A stretch of DNA of 64,000 nt. Source: Clostridia bacterium (GTDB lineage: Bacteria > Bacillota > Clostridia > Christensenellales > CAG-917). The DNA is taken from the NCBI GenBank assembly GCA_017553325.1, contig JAFZMH010000002.1, positions 1-64,000 on the forward strand, written 5' to 3'. Below, in pieces: positions 17,710 to 27,187 of this stretch. The position numbers and the translations under genes are program-made. The notes beneath the pieces were generated by a model. It was not told where the DNA came from, searched no databases, and saw only the letters and a list, made by a program, of their open reading frames with translations. Numbering within the stretch: the stretch's first letter is position 1; every line of letters starts with the position of its first letter.

Positions 17710-19824
17710 ATGGAAAGAAACGTTTTCAAGACAACAGTCGGCGGCAGAGAACTCGTCGTCGAAACAGGCGCATATTGCGGACAGTCCAACGGCTCTTGCA
17801 TCGTGAGATGCGGTGACACGGTGGTTATGGTCAACGCAACTATGTCCAAGGCACCGCGCGACGGCATGGACTTTTTCCCGCTCAGCGTGGACTATGAAGA
17901 AAAGATGTACGCTATCGGCAAAATTCCCGGTGGCTTCAAAAAGAGAGAGGGCAGAGCAAGCGACAAGGCGATACTCACGTCCCGACTCATTGACAGACCG
18001 ATTCGTCCGCTCTTCCCGAAGGGACTTTACAACGACGTGACGGTCATCGCGACAGTGCTTTCTGTCGACACCAACATTCAGCCTGAAGTGCTTGGCATGA
18101 TAGGTTCATCCGTAGCGCTCTCCATTTCGGACATTCCGTGGGCAGGACCGACGGGCTCCGTCGTGGTCGGCTACGTTGACGGCGAATACGTCATCAACCC
18201 GGACGCGGAACAAAGAGCGAAATCTCGTCTTGCACTCAACCTTGCGGGCACGAAAGACGCTATCATGATGGTTGAAGCGGGCGCAAGCGAAATCACGGAA
18301 AAAGAGATGCTCGACGCAATTCTCTTCGGTCACGAAGAGATAAAGAAGATAGTCGAGTTTATCGAGGGCATTCAAAAGGAAGTTGGCAAGCAAAAACTTG
18401 ACATCGAACTTGAGCATATCCCCGAAAACATCGACGCGGCGGTAAGAGCCTACGCAAACGAAAAGATGGACTACGTTCTCGAAGCATTCGACCGCTACGA
18501 TAGAGAAGAGAGAGAGGACGCGCTCAACGTGGACGTGCTCGCTCATTTTGCGGAAGACTTCACGGACGAGCCCAAGAAGACCAAATTCATCCTTGACAGT
18601 CTCTATTATCTCAAGAAAGAGAAAGTCAGAGCCAAAGTCATCAACAACGGCGTACGCCCGGACGGCAGAGCTTTGACGGAAATTCGTCCGATTTGGTGCG
18701 AAGTTGGTATGCTCCCGAGAGTTCACGGCAGCGCAGTGTTCACGAGAGGACAAACTCAGGCAATGACGACCTGCACGCTCGGCACTATCTCCGAGGCTCA
18801 AAAACTCGAAGGTCTCGACGACGACTACTACAAGAGATATATGCACCAATACAATATGCCGGGCTACTCCACAGGCGAAGCCAAGGCATTGAAGAGCCCG
18901 GGCAGACGTGAAATCGGTCACGGCGCACTCGCAGAGCGCGCGCTCGAACCCGTGCTTCCGAGCGAAGAGGAGTTCCCGTATGCAATTCGTACAGTGTCCG
19001 ACATTTTGAGTTCCAACGGTTCAACCTCTCAGGCTTCCGTCTGCGGCAGCACGCTCGCACTCATGGACGCAGGCGTTCCTATCAAAGCACCCGTCGCAGG
19101 TATCGCAATGGGCTTGATGAAGAACCCCGACGAAGGCAAAGTTGCAGTTCTCACAGATATTCAAGGTCTCGAAGACTTCCTTGGCGACATGGACTTCAAG
19201 GTTGCGGGTACGACAAAGGGTATCACGGCAATTCAAATGGACATCAAGATCAAGGGTATCGACGAGGAGATTTTGACCCGCGCGCTTGAACAAGCAAGAA
19301 AGGGCAGACTCGAAATCTTGGACAAGATGCTCGCAGTGCTTCCCGCTCCGCGTCCTGAACTCAGCAAGTGGGCTCCAAAGATTGTGTCCTTTGCAATCGA
19401 TCCCGACAAACTTGGCGACGTCATCGGCAAGGGCGGCAAGACCATCAACAAGATCATCGAAGACACAGGCGTCAAGATTGACCTCTCAGACGACGGCACA
19501 GTGTTTATCGCTTGCAACGATCAAGCCGCAATCAACAAGGCTCGCACCATCATCGAAAATATCGTCCGCGACGTCGAAGTCGGCGACGTGTACGAAGGCA
19601 TCGTCACCAAGATTATGGAGAACGAAAAAGGTCAATTTGGCGCAAGCGTCAACTTTGCCCCCGGCAAGGACGGCATGATCCACATCTCCAAGCTCTCCAA
19701 AGAGCGCGTCGACAAGGTGACAGATGTTGTCAATGTTGGCGACATCGTGCTCGTCAAAGTCATCAAGATTGACGACAAGCACAGAGTTGACCTTCGTTTG
19801 AAGGAAGTGCTCAAAAAGGCATAA
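17710..19824 (+). CDS. pnp: Polyribonucleotide nucleotidyltransferase (PNPase)
   Basis: A 704-residue phosphorolytic 3'-5' exoribonuclease that forms a trimeric ring. The order is RNase PH domain 1 (about 10-140), linker helices, RNase PH domain 2 (about 315-540, with FTRGQTQAMTTCTLG), KH (about 555-610, VIGKGGKTINKI) and S1 (about 622-692, GDVYEGIVTKI). The full length is normal. The start at 17710 follows GAGGAG. Repeat element copy 4 begins at its stop codon and supplies its terminator. Confidence 0.98.
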   Translation: MERNVFKTTVGGRELVVETGAYCGQSNGSCIVRCGDTVVMVNATMSKAPRDGMDFFPLSVDYEEKMYAIGKIPGGFKKREGRASDKAILTSRLIDRPIRPLFPKGLYNDVTVIATVLSVDTNIQPEVLGMIGSSVALSISDIPWAGPTGSVVVGYVDGEYVINPDAEQRAKSRLALNLAGTKDAIMMVEAGASEITEKEMLDAILFGHEEIKKIVEFIEGIQKEVGKQKLDIELEHIPENIDAAVRAYANEKMDYVLEAFDRYDREEREDALNVDVLAHFAEDFTDEPKKTKFILDSLYYLKKEKVRAKVINNGVRPDGRALTEIRPIWCEVGMLPRVHGSAVFTRGQTQAMTTCTLGTISEAQKLEGLDDDYYKRYMHQYNMPGYSTGEAKALKSPGRREIGHGALAERALEPVLPSEEEFPYAIRTVSDILSSNGSTSQASVCGSTLALMDAGVPIKAPVAGIAMGLMKNPDEGKVAVLTDIQGLEDFLGDMDFKVAGTTKGITAIQMDIKIKGIDEEILTRALEQARKGRLEILDKMLAVLPAPRPELSKWAPKIVSFAIDPDKLGDVIGKGGKTINKIIEDTGVKIDLSDDGTVFIACNDQAAINKARTIIENIVRDVEVGDVYEGIVTKIMENEKGQFGASVNFAPGKDGMIHISKLSKERVDKVTDVVNVGDIVLVKVIKIDDKHRVDLRLKEVLKKA

Positions 19825-19945
19825 AACCGCGCTATTAGGCGACCTGCATTGTCAGGTCGCTTTTTTTGTCGGTTGCGTACGCCTTGGTACGCGCGCTCCA
19901 AACAAAAACGCCCTTCCGCGCATCTCATCCAAATATCACGGTTTT
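19823..19945 (+). repeat. Intergenic inverted-end element, copy 4 (with terminator)
   Basis: The left arm AAAACCGCGCTATTAGG starts in the pnp stop codon. The right arm CCAAATATCACGGTTTT (19929-19945) is its near-perfect complement. It contains an intrinsic terminator at 19839-19867, the GCGTACGCCTTGGTACGC hairpin, and the CCTTCCGCGCATCTCATCC segment. This is the clearest copy of the family. Confidence 0.75.
19839..19867 (+). terminator. Terminator inside element copy 4
   Basis: GCGACCTG-CATTGT-CAGGTCGC followed by seven T. The same stem recurs in copy 5 at 44012. Confidence 0.88.
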
Positions 19946-19980
19946 AAAATAAGGTTTAAATAAAATATAAAAGGAAAATT

Positions 19981-20003
19981 GGCACTCTATGAGTGCCGTT
20001 TTT
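19981..20003 (-). terminator. Terminator for the ylxY-like gene
   Basis: On the - strand GGCACTC-ATA-GAGTGCC is followed by AATTTTCCTTTT. The stem ends just past the ylxY-like stop codon. Confidence 0.7.
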
Positions 20004-20719
20004 CATATCACGTTTGAGACGATATCGGGTTGTAAGCCGACGATTTTGATATAGTCGAGGATGCGGGGGAGCGCGGCGACGGTGGCGTCGGTGGGGTGGA
20101 GGAGAACGAGTTCGCCTGATTTCAAGCTGTCGGTGGCGCGGGTGAAGATGAGGTTGGCGTCTTGGTCGCGCCAGTCGATGGTGTCGCGAGTCCACATTAT
20201 CACCTTGTAGCCGAGGTCTGTTGCAGCCCTCATCATATCGTCGCCTATGCTTCCGCTGGGCGGTGCAAACAGCGTCATCTTGTCGTAGTCGTCAAAGTCT
20301 TTGAGGATAGAGCTGACCAGCCGTCCCGTGAGCCTTATTTCTTTGACATTTTCGTCGTAGCCAAGTTTTGCGTGGTCGCGGTGGAGGTAGCCGTGGTTGC
20401 CGATTTCAAAGCCTGCGGAGTGCATTTTGACGATGGTGTCCGCGTTCTTTGCCGCCCAGCATCCGCCCACAAAAAACGTGGTTAGATAGCCGTATTCTTC
20501 AAAAATTCGCATAATTTTGTCCACGTTGTCCGCGCGTTCGTAGACGTTGAACATAAGCGCCACTTTCCCTCGTTGTTCGTCGCCCTTGTATATGGCGTTT
20601 GCGGCGAGACTTTCCGTTTCTTTTTTGTTTGCTGCAAAGTATGCTACAAGAAAAGACGATACGAGCACGAGTATTATGACGACGTTTGAAACGGCGGTTG
20701 CAACCTTAAAGTTTTTCAT
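20003..20719 (-). CDS. YlxY-like polysaccharide-deacetylase homologue, catalytically degenerate
   Basis: A 238-residue membrane-anchored NodB-fold protein with an N-terminal helix (about 9-29). Position next to pnp and an M16 peptidase matches Bacillus ylxY, but here it is inverted. The usual TFDDG motif, which supplies the catalytic Asp and metal Asp, reads MFNVY. The His motif is kept (NHGYLHRDH). The FRPPYG arginine motif reads FAPPSG. The later LLHPTD His is kept. Loss of the first Asp pair argues against normal deacetylase activity. A sigma-E-like promoter places it in the mother-cell programme. Confidence 0.82.
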   Translation of the reverse strand: MKNFKVATAVSNVVIILVLVSSFLVAYFAANKKETESLAANAIYKGDEQRGKVALMFNVYERADNVDKIMRIFEEYGYLTTFFVGGCWAAKNADTIVKMHSAGFEIGNHGYLHRDHAKLGYDENVKEIRLTGRLVSSILKDFDDYDKMTLFAPPSGSIGDDMMRAATDLGYKVIMWTRDTIDWRDQDANLIFTRATDSLKSGELVLLHPTDATVAALPRILDYIKIVGLQPDIVSNVI

Positions 20720-20724
20720 AGCAC

Positions 20725-20753
20725 AATTTATGATTTTTTGAGAAAATATATGA
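20725..20753 (-). promoter_or_regulatory. Sigma-E-like promoter, possibly giving a leaderless ylxY-like mRNA
   Basis: On the - strand TCATATA, 14-bp spacer, CATAAATT, close to the sigma-E pattern (KMATATT/CATACANT). The -10 ends 6 nt before the ATG, so transcription could start at the A of the start codon. No ribosome-binding site is present. Confidence 0.5.
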
Positions 20754-20832
20754 GTATTTCAAGTTTTGACGCCATTTTTGACCTTTTTCTCATTTTTGCG
20801 CGGAGTTTTTGCGCGTACGTCGCAAAAACAGG

Positions 20833-20860
20833 TTGAAAACGACGGGTTTTATGCTATAAT
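20833..20860 (+). promoter_or_regulatory. Extended -10 promoter, possibly giving a leaderless M16 peptidase mRNA
   Basis: TTGAAA, 16-bp spacer, TGC-TATAAT. The -10 ends 7 nt before the ATG and there is no ribosome-binding site, so the message probably starts at or next to the start codon. Confidence 0.7.
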
Positions 20861-20866
20861 TAGCCC

Positions 20867-22126
20867 ATGAGAAAAGTTATTCAATTTGACAGCGGACTAA
20901 AACTCGTTCTTTCCACAAACGACGCGGTGAGAAGCGTCGCTATAGGCGTTTTCGTCGGCGCGGGCGTCGTGGTTGAAGCCCCCGAGCAAAACGGCATATC
21001 GCACTTTATCGAGCACATGTCATTCAAAGGCACCAAAAAGAGAAGCGCCTATGATATCGTGCGCGAAATGGACGCAATCGGCGCGCAAATCAACGCCTCG
21101 ACCTCGAAGTCCTACACCTGCTATTACACTACCTCTTTGGATACCAACGCGGAGAAGTGTATGGACGTGCTTGCGGATATGTATTTCAACGCGACTTTCG
21201 ACAAAGTCGAACTCGAGCGCGAACGCAAGGTAATCTACGAGGAAATAGACGAGTGCGAGGACGATCCTTTTGATGTCTGCTCCGAACACGCGTCCAGCGA
21301 GGCGTTGAAGGGCACGCCGTACGAAAAGACCATTCTCGGCACGAAGGACTCGCTTGCAAAACTGACGAGCGAGGATCTAAAACTCTATCACGACCAAAAG
21401 TACGTTGCAAACAACACGGTCTTGTCCATATCGGGCAACCTGACCGAGGAGCAAGCCGTTCGCCTTGCAAAGGAGTATTTCGAGGCGCATTTCGACGGCA
21501 ATGTATTCGTAGCCGAACCGGTAAAGAGGGCGGAGGAGCACGAGTCCTTCGAGAGCGTCGACAAAAAGATAGAACAGGCGCACGTCATTCTCACTTTCCC
21601 GAGTTTTGAATACGGCGACGAGCGGTTTCAGGTGGTCAACCTGTTGACGAACGTTTTTTGCTCCGAAATGTCATCGCGTCTCTTCCAAAGCGTAAGAGAG
21701 AAGTTGGGGCTCTGCTATTCAATAGGCGGGTATCCTGCGGCATACCGCAACAACGGCTATTACGTCATCTACACGTCCACCAACAAGCAGTCCGTCGAAA
21801 AGGCGGTCAAGGCAATAAGAAAGGAGATAGATTTGCTCCTTGCGGACGGCATAACCGACGACGAACTCTCAATGGGCAAGGAGAAACTCAAAACCGCGCT
21901 CGTGCTCGGGCAGGAAAGCACTTATTCCATAATGAAAGCGTTCGGCGCGAGATTGATTATGACGGGCAAACTCCTTGACATCGACGCTATGATAGACGAA
22001 ATCGACGCCATCGAAAAGGACGACGTGCTCGCAGTCGCGCGCGAAATATTCGGAAATAAAAACGTGTGCGCCACGCTCGTATCCAACGGCGTCAAGACCG
22101 ACGTGCTAAAAGTATTCAAGCAATAA
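20867..22126 (+). CDS. M16 family zinc metallopeptidase (MlpA/YmxG-like)
   Basis: A 419-residue pitrilysin-family peptidase with two alpha-beta halves. The inverted zinc motif is HFIEHMSFKG (HxxEH, near 47-51), with the distal Glu about 76 residues on in YEEIDECEDDP. The second half carries the Arg-Tyr type substrate region (FQSVREKLGLCYSIGGY). It is the Clostridia/Bacillus homologue found after pnp-ylxY. In Bacillus the protein affects extracellular protease levels, but no substrate is established. The promoter lies so close that the transcript is probably leaderless. Confidence 0.93.
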   Translation: MRKVIQFDSGLKLVLSTNDAVRSVAIGVFVGAGVVVEAPEQNGISHFIEHMSFKGTKKRSAYDIVREMDAIGAQINASTSKSYTCYYTTSLDTNAEKCMDVLADMYFNATFDKVELERERKVIYEEIDECEDDPFDVCSEHASSEALKGTPYEKTILGTKDSLAKLTSEDLKLYHDQKYVANNTVLSISGNLTEEQAVRLAKEYFEAHFDGNVFVAEPVKRAEEHESFESVDKKIEQAHVILTFPSFEYGDERFQVVNLLTNVFCSEMSSRLFQSVREKLGLCYSIGGYPAAYRNNGYYVIYTSTNKQSVEKAVKAIRKEIDLLLADGITDDELSMGKEKLKTALVLGQESTYSIMKAFGARLIMTGKLLDIDAMIDEIDAIEKDDVLAVAREIFGNKNVCATLVSNGVKTDVLKVFKQ

Positions 22127-22185
22127 CAAAAAATCAAAAACGGGGTTTATACTCTCAAAACGGCATTCTAAACCTTCATTTTGTC

Positions 22186-22212
22186 AAAAACCGCTCCAAG
22201 TGGGCGGTTTTG
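22186..22212 (+). terminator. Probable terminator after the M16 peptidase gene
   Basis: AAAACCGCT-loop-GGCGGTTTT with only four T at the end, so it may be weak. Confidence 0.55.
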
Positions 22213-22228
22213 AAATATAATATTTCAA
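22210..22228 (+). promoter_or_regulatory. Palindrome upstream of ftsK, possible operator
   Basis: TTGAAATA-TAA-TATTTCAA is a perfect 8+8 palindrome, and the half site TTGAAATA recurs at 22246 where it forms the -35 of the ftsK promoter. Two spaced sites suggest a regulator, not identified. Confidence 0.4.
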
Positions 22229-22245
22229 ATATTTGCCGATTATGC

Positions 22246-22274
22246 TTGAAATATGGCGGCCGCTATGGTATAAT
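22246..22274 (+). promoter_or_regulatory. Sigma-A promoter for ftsK-rimO-pgsA-cinA
   Basis: TTGAAA, 17-bp spacer, TGG-TATAAT (extended -10). Predicted start near 22281. Confidence 0.82.
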
Positions 22275-22313
22275 TTTCTTTGCCAATAATATATAATTAT
22301 AGGAAGTACAACC

Positions 22314-25300
22314 TTGAACAATACACGACAGGCAAAATCAAGAAACGGCAACAGAATTGCGCTCGGCATTTTGATAACGATTGTGTCGCTATTCTGTTTT
22401 TTGTGCGACGTCAGAGCATTCGGTGGCGTCGGCAGAATGGTGTACGGCTTTTTGGTCGGGTTCTTCGGGCTCGCCTCGTACGCCTATTCCATTATGGGCA
22501 TAATCGTCGGCGTATGCGTCGTTTTCGGCGTGCGTCCGAAGATGCGCGCAAGCCACGCCTTCGTCTATCTCGGTATGCTTCTTCTTGCGATTTTTGCTTT
22601 GCATATTTACACGTCGAGCGCACACATTTTGGGCGCGAAATACGGCGAATACCTGATGAATTGCTACAACTACACGAACACCGCGGGCGGTATGCTCCTC
22701 GGTGTGGCTGCATTTCCTCTTATGAAAGCAGTGACAACCGTCGGCGCGCTCGTCATCGCTTGCGCGGCGTTCTTTGCGCTCGGTTTGGTTGCATTGCTTC
22801 CGTCTTTAAAGCGCAACGTCGTCTATACCGCTTCGTCAAAGGCGGACAGGACGAGAGCGGCAAGACCGCCCAAACAGTCGAGAAAGAGCAGAAGATACGT
22901 CGAAGAACCGGCGCCGAGACAGGTTGAAGCGTTGTCTTCGCCTGCGCTCACCGATTTCTCGCAACCGTCGGGTGCGGGACGCAATTTGTTCGTGGTCGAC
23001 GTAGCGGGAGACCCGCTCCAAAACGGAAGCAAAAAATACAAAGGCGCGGACGGCTATCGTCCGCTGTATCCCAACGCGCGTGGCGCGTACGAGGACGAAT
23101 TGACGTCCGTTGAACGCAAGCCTATAGCGGGTGAGGAGATATATTCTCCGCGCAACCTCGCAAAGAGCGTGCTCTTCGCGAGGGACGAAGCGGAAATGCA
23201 GACCAATCTCAACCGTTTCAACACCGCGTCCAATCCAAGCGACGCTCTCAACAATTTCGGCAGACAGTCGTCAACCGTCAAGCGCAACGAGCTTCGCCAA
23301 AAACTCGGCATCGATTCCTCGTCCGACGCATACAGGGAAGAGTATTTGTCAAGGTATAAACTTCGCGAAAACTTGACCGAGCCCGAGACCGTGCGTTCCG
23401 TTCCTCAAAATCAGCAGAGCGATACGGAACAGCCGATTGAATCGGTTATGAACGCCTTTGATTTCAAAAAGGAATTCCAAAACTTAAAGGCGGAACAAGT
23501 CAAGCGTTTCGGGGAGATGTACGTCAAACCCGAGTTTGAAGCGACTGCCTATCAAAAACCCGAAAACGACTCGGTTGTCGAGGCGGAAATAATCAAGAAA
23601 GAGGTTGTAAAACCCACCAAGACGCGTTCTGATTTCGACGTCAACCCGACTGTCGAAAAGGCGGAGTCCGCCGTTGAAAAGCAGGTGAACGTAGGGCTTC
23701 AAGGCGCGCTCAATCGCGCGCTCAACGGCGATTCTCAAGAGCCCGTCGAGCCAAAGGATACGGAACTCGTTTCCGAAGCGTACGAGCCTGTCGTCAGCGC
23801 AAAAACCGAAGAAGTTAAGCCTGAAATCGACATAGATTCCGTTTTCACAAAAGATTTCCCGCGGCAAACCATAAAGGAGAGAGACGAGAGCGGCTACAAG
23901 CCTCAACCCGCAAAGATGCCGAGAGCGTTCGAAGCGACGCAAATCGAGCAGCAATCTTTCGGCTATGAGATGCCGAAAGCCACTTTGGAGAGACAGAACA
24001 AATACGTCGACTCCTCCGCGACCTACGGCGGAGACGTTCCGTCCGCGCCCGCTCCGAGACAGCAGGAAGTGACGGGCGGCAATATGTCGCGTTCCGCAAT
24101 TCAGTCCACGACTGCGATTGCAAAGCAAACGGCGAGAGAAAAAGAAGACGCCGAGATGCAGGCGAGAATAAAGAATATCAAGCAGGCGATCAAGGAAGCC
24201 CCGCCGATGAGCGACTTCGAGCGCGAAGCCGCGCTCCGCGAAGCCAAGATGCGCGCGTCGCAGGATAGGGGAATAAAGAAAGCCGCTCGCGAACTTGAAA
24301 AAATCGACAATTCCAAACCGCACATGATGCAGGTCAATATGGACCAAGCGATAGAACAGGCGGAAGAGCAGACAAGACCGCGCCGTCCGTACGTCGCGCC
24401 GCCTCTCAACCTTCTCAACGCGCCTATGCCCGAGATGGACCAAAACGAAGATTATGAGTCCAACAAGACGAAAATCATCGAAACGCTTGAGTTCTTCAAC
24501 ATAAAAGCGGAGGTCATCGACATTCTGGTCGGTCCTACCTTCACTATGTACAAACTCACTGTCGAGATGCCGAGAGGCAAGTCCGTCGGATATATTATGA
24601 GCGCGGAGAGAGATTTGACGATGAAATTGCGCGCGGGTAGCGTGCGTATCATCGCGCCTATTCCGGGTGAGGACGCAGTCGGCATCGAGGTCCCGAACAA
24701 GAATAGGAGAAACGTCAATTTAAGCGAGGTTATAAGTTCTCCCGAATATCAAAAATCGAAATCGCCCGCGACGCTTGCGCTCGGCGTAAACCTCTACGGC
24801 AAGCCCTGTTTCGTGGATATAAAGAAACTTCCGCACGCACTCATCGCAGGTTCGACGGGCGCAGGCAAGAGCTGTTGTATCAACTCTATCATCATCAGCT
24901 TGCTCTACAAGGCGTCCCCCGACGACGTGCGTCTCATCATGATTGACCCCAAGCGCGTTGAACTCTCGATGTACGCAGGCATTCCGCACCTTCTTATGGA
25001 CGAGATTATTTGTGATACGGACAAGGCTATTCGCGCGCTCAACTGGGCGATAGAGGAGATGAACAGGCGTATCAAGTTCTTGGCGGAGGTCGGTTTTCAA
25101 AATATTGACGACTACAACGAGAGCTGTCAAAAGAGCAATATGAAGAAAGTGCCGAGGATAATCATCATCGTCGACGAATTTGCCGACCTTATGTCCACGG
25201 GCAAGAAGGCGGTGGAGGACACTGTCAACCGTATCGCGCGTCTCGCGCGCGCCGCGGGCATACATTTACTCCTCGCAACGCAACGTCCGTCCGTCGACGT

Positions 25301-25883
25301 CATCAGCGGTACGATAAAGAACAACTTCCCGAGCCGTATGGCGTTCAAGGTCACGTCGAGCTTCGACAGCAAGACTATGCTCGACCAAATAGGCGCGGAA
25401 AAACTGCTCGGCTACGGCGATATGCTCTTTATGTTGTCAGGGCAACCGCTTGAAAGAATGCAGGGCGCGTTCATTTCAAACGCGGAAATAAAGAACGTCA
25501 TCGACTTTGTCAAAGCCAACAACGACAGTTATTTCGACAACAATATCAAGGACGCGATCTTCAAAGAGGCAGAGCCTGAAAAGAGCGACGCCAAAGGCGG
25601 CGGAGAGGGCAAGGGCGAAGGCGATACGCCGCCCGAACTCTTCAAAGCGCTTGAAATCGGCATACAACTGAGAGAAGAAAACAACGCGCCGATAAGCGTG
25701 TCTCTGTTGCAGAGAAAACTCGGACTCGGCTGGCCGAAGGCGGCGCGCATCTACGATATGATGGACGAAAGAGGCTATTTGACGCCCGACGAGCACGACC
25801 CGAAGAAGAAAAAGGTCAATCTCACCTATGATGAACTTGCCGAACTGCAACTTGCGGAGAGCGGCGGAGGAGAGGAAGAATGA
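22314..25883 (+). CDS. ftsK: FtsK/SpoIIIE DNA translocase
   Basis: A 1189-residue membrane-anchored DNA pump that clears chromosomes from the division or sporulation septum. Four N-terminal helices lie at about 15-160. A very long low-complexity linker (about 180-690) is rich in Glu, Lys, Pro and Gln and much longer than in Bacillus SpoIIIE. The motor domain has Walker A GSTGAGKS (near 848) and Walker B IIIIVDEFADL (near 950). The C-terminal gamma winged helix ends near 1165 (KLGLGWPKAARIYDMM). The TTG start at 22314 is supported by AGGAAG seven bases upstream. Its stop overlaps rimO (ATGA). Confidence 0.95.
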   Translation: MNNTRQAKSRNGNRIALGILITIVSLFCFLCDVRAFGGVGRMVYGFLVGFFGLASYAYSIMGIIVGVCVVFGVRPKMRASHAFVYLGMLLLAIFALHIYTSSAHILGAKYGEYLMNCYNYTNTAGGMLLGVAAFPLMKAVTTVGALVIACAAFFALGLVALLPSLKRNVVYTASSKADRTRAARPPKQSRKSRRYVEEPAPRQVEALSSPALTDFSQPSGAGRNLFVVDVAGDPLQNGSKKYKGADGYRPLYPNARGAYEDELTSVERKPIAGEEIYSPRNLAKSVLFARDEAEMQTNLNRFNTASNPSDALNNFGRQSSTVKRNELRQKLGIDSSSDAYREEYLSRYKLRENLTEPETVRSVPQNQQSDTEQPIESVMNAFDFKKEFQNLKAEQVKRFGEMYVKPEFEATAYQKPENDSVVEAEIIKKEVVKPTKTRSDFDVNPTVEKAESAVEKQVNVGLQGALNRALNGDSQEPVEPKDTELVSEAYEPVVSAKTEEVKPEIDIDSVFTKDFPRQTIKERDESGYKPQPAKMPRAFEATQIEQQSFGYEMPKATLERQNKYVDSSATYGGDVPSAPAPRQQEVTGGNMSRSAIQSTTAIAKQTAREKEDAEMQARIKNIKQAIKEAPPMSDFEREAALREAKMRASQDRGIKKAARELEKIDNSKPHMMQVNMDQAIEQAEEQTRPRRPYVAPPLNLLNAPMPEMDQNEDYESNKTKIIETLEFFNIKAEVIDILVGPTFTMYKLTVEMPRGKSVGYIMSAERDLTMKLRAGSVRIIAPIPGEDAVGIEVPNKNRRNVNLSEVISSPEYQKSKSPATLALGVNLYGKPCFVDIKKLPHALIAGSTGAGKSCCINSIIISLLYKASPDDVRLIMIDPKRVELSMYAGIPHLLMDEIICDTDKAIRALNWAIEEMNRRIKFLAEVGFQNIDDYNESCQKSNMKKVPRIIIIVDEFADLMSTGKKAVEDTVNRIARLARAAGIHLLLATQRPSVDVISGTIKNNFPSRMAFKVTSSFDSKTMLDQIGAEKLLGYGDMLFMLSGQPLERMQGAFISNAEIKNVIDFVKANNDSYFDNNIKDAIFKEAEPEKSDAKGGGEGKGEGDTPPELFKALEIGIQLREENNAPISVSLLQRKLGLGWPKAARIYDMMDERGYLTPDEHDPKKKKVNLTYDELAELQLAESGGGEEE

Positions 25884-27187
25884 AGATAGGCGCGATCTCG
25901 CTCGGATGCGACAAGAATAGGGTTGACACCGAGAAGATGCTCGCGCGTCTCGTGGCTGCCGGTCATACGCTCGTAGGGAGCGAGGACGAAGCGGACGTCA
26001 TCATCGTCAACACCTGCGCCTTCATCGACAAGGCGAAAGAGGAATCCATCGACGAGATATTGAACGCGCTCAACTCAAAGGCAAATTCGGACGGTGCAAA
26101 AAAGGTGATAATCACCGGCTGTCTTGCTCAAAGGTACGAAATGGAACTCAAAAACGAGTTTGAAGAAGCGGACGCGATACTCGGCATAGCCGACTACGAC
26201 AGAATAGTCGAGACGGTTGAGAAGGTCGCGGAAGACAAAAAAGTTTACGGCTGTTTCTCCGCCGACAGGTTCTATTCGGGTAGGGTGCTCACGACTCCGT
26301 ATCACTACGCCTATCTCAAAATAGCGGACGGGTGCGACAATCATTGCACGTATTGCGCGATACCCAAAATCAGGGGTAAATATCGTTCGGAAAAGCCGGA
26401 AAACCTGCTCGCCGAAGCCTCGAAACTTGCGGACGACGGAGTGAAAGAACTCATTTTGGTCGCGCAAGACGTTTCGAGATACGGCGTCGACTTTGACGGC
26501 AAACCGCACCTCTTCGAGCTCGTGCGCGAACTTGAAAAACTTGATTTCGAGTGGATAAGGCTTTTGTATCTCTATCCCGAAATGGTGACGGACGAGTTTA
26601 TAGATTTTGTCAAAAACGAGCCTAAAGTCGCAAAATATATGGACGTTCCGCTCCAACATATCGACGACGAAATCTTGAAAAAGATGAACCGCAAGGTGAC
26701 CGAAGCGGACGTTCGCGCGCTCGTCAAAAAGATTCGGGATGCGGGTATCACGCTTAGAACGACCTTCATTTGCGGTTTCCCGGGGGAGAGCGAAAAACAG
26801 TATGACAAACTCAAAGAGTTTGTAAAGACGCAAGAATTCGATTTCGCCGGCTTTTTTGCCTATTCCAAAGAGGAAGGCACGCCTGCGGACAAACTCCCGA
26901 ACCATTTGGACGAGAGTGTGAAAGAGGCGAGGGCGAAGGAACTTACGAACCTTCAAACCAAAATTATAAAAAAGAAAAACAAACTTCTCGTCGGAAAGAC
27001 GGTGAGAGTCGTCTACGACGACGTCGATTACGACAAACAAATGTTTGTCGGACGCACGGAGGGACAGGCTCCCGACATAGACAACGTCGTGCTGTTCGGC
27101 TCCGACGAAGAAGTGCGCATAGGAGAATTTTACGAGGTCAAAATCACGGGTAGCGACGGCATAGACCTCGTGGGAGAGACGGTATGA
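25880..27187 (+). CDS. rimO: Ribosomal protein S12 methylthiotransferase RimO
   Basis: A 435-residue radical SAM enzyme adding a methylthio group to the conserved Asp of ribosomal protein S12. The N-terminal UPF0004 domain opens GAISLGCDKNRVDTE, the signature separating RimO from MiaB, with Cys in NTCAFI and GCLAQRY for the auxiliary cluster. The radical SAM motif is CDNHCTYC (near 152), followed by a C-terminal TRAM domain. The ATGA overlap with ftsK and the next ATGA overlap with pgsA show translational coupling. Confidence 0.96.
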   Translation: MKIGAISLGCDKNRVDTEKMLARLVAAGHTLVGSEDEADVIIVNTCAFIDKAKEESIDEILNALNSKANSDGAKKVIITGCLAQRYEMELKNEFEEADAILGIADYDRIVETVEKVAEDKKVYGCFSADRFYSGRVLTTPYHYAYLKIADGCDNHCTYCAIPKIRGKYRSEKPENLLAEASKLADDGVKELILVAQDVSRYGVDFDGKPHLFELVRELEKLDFEWIRLLYLYPEMVTDEFIDFVKNEPKVAKYMDVPLQHIDDEILKKMNRKVTEADVRALVKKIRDAGITLRTTFICGFPGESEKQYDKLKEFVKTQEFDFAGFFAYSKEEGTPADKLPNHLDESVKEARAKELTNLQTKIIKKKNKLLVGKTVRVVYDDVDYDKQMFVGRTEGQAPDIDNVVLFGSDEEVRIGEFYEVKITGSDGIDLVGETV

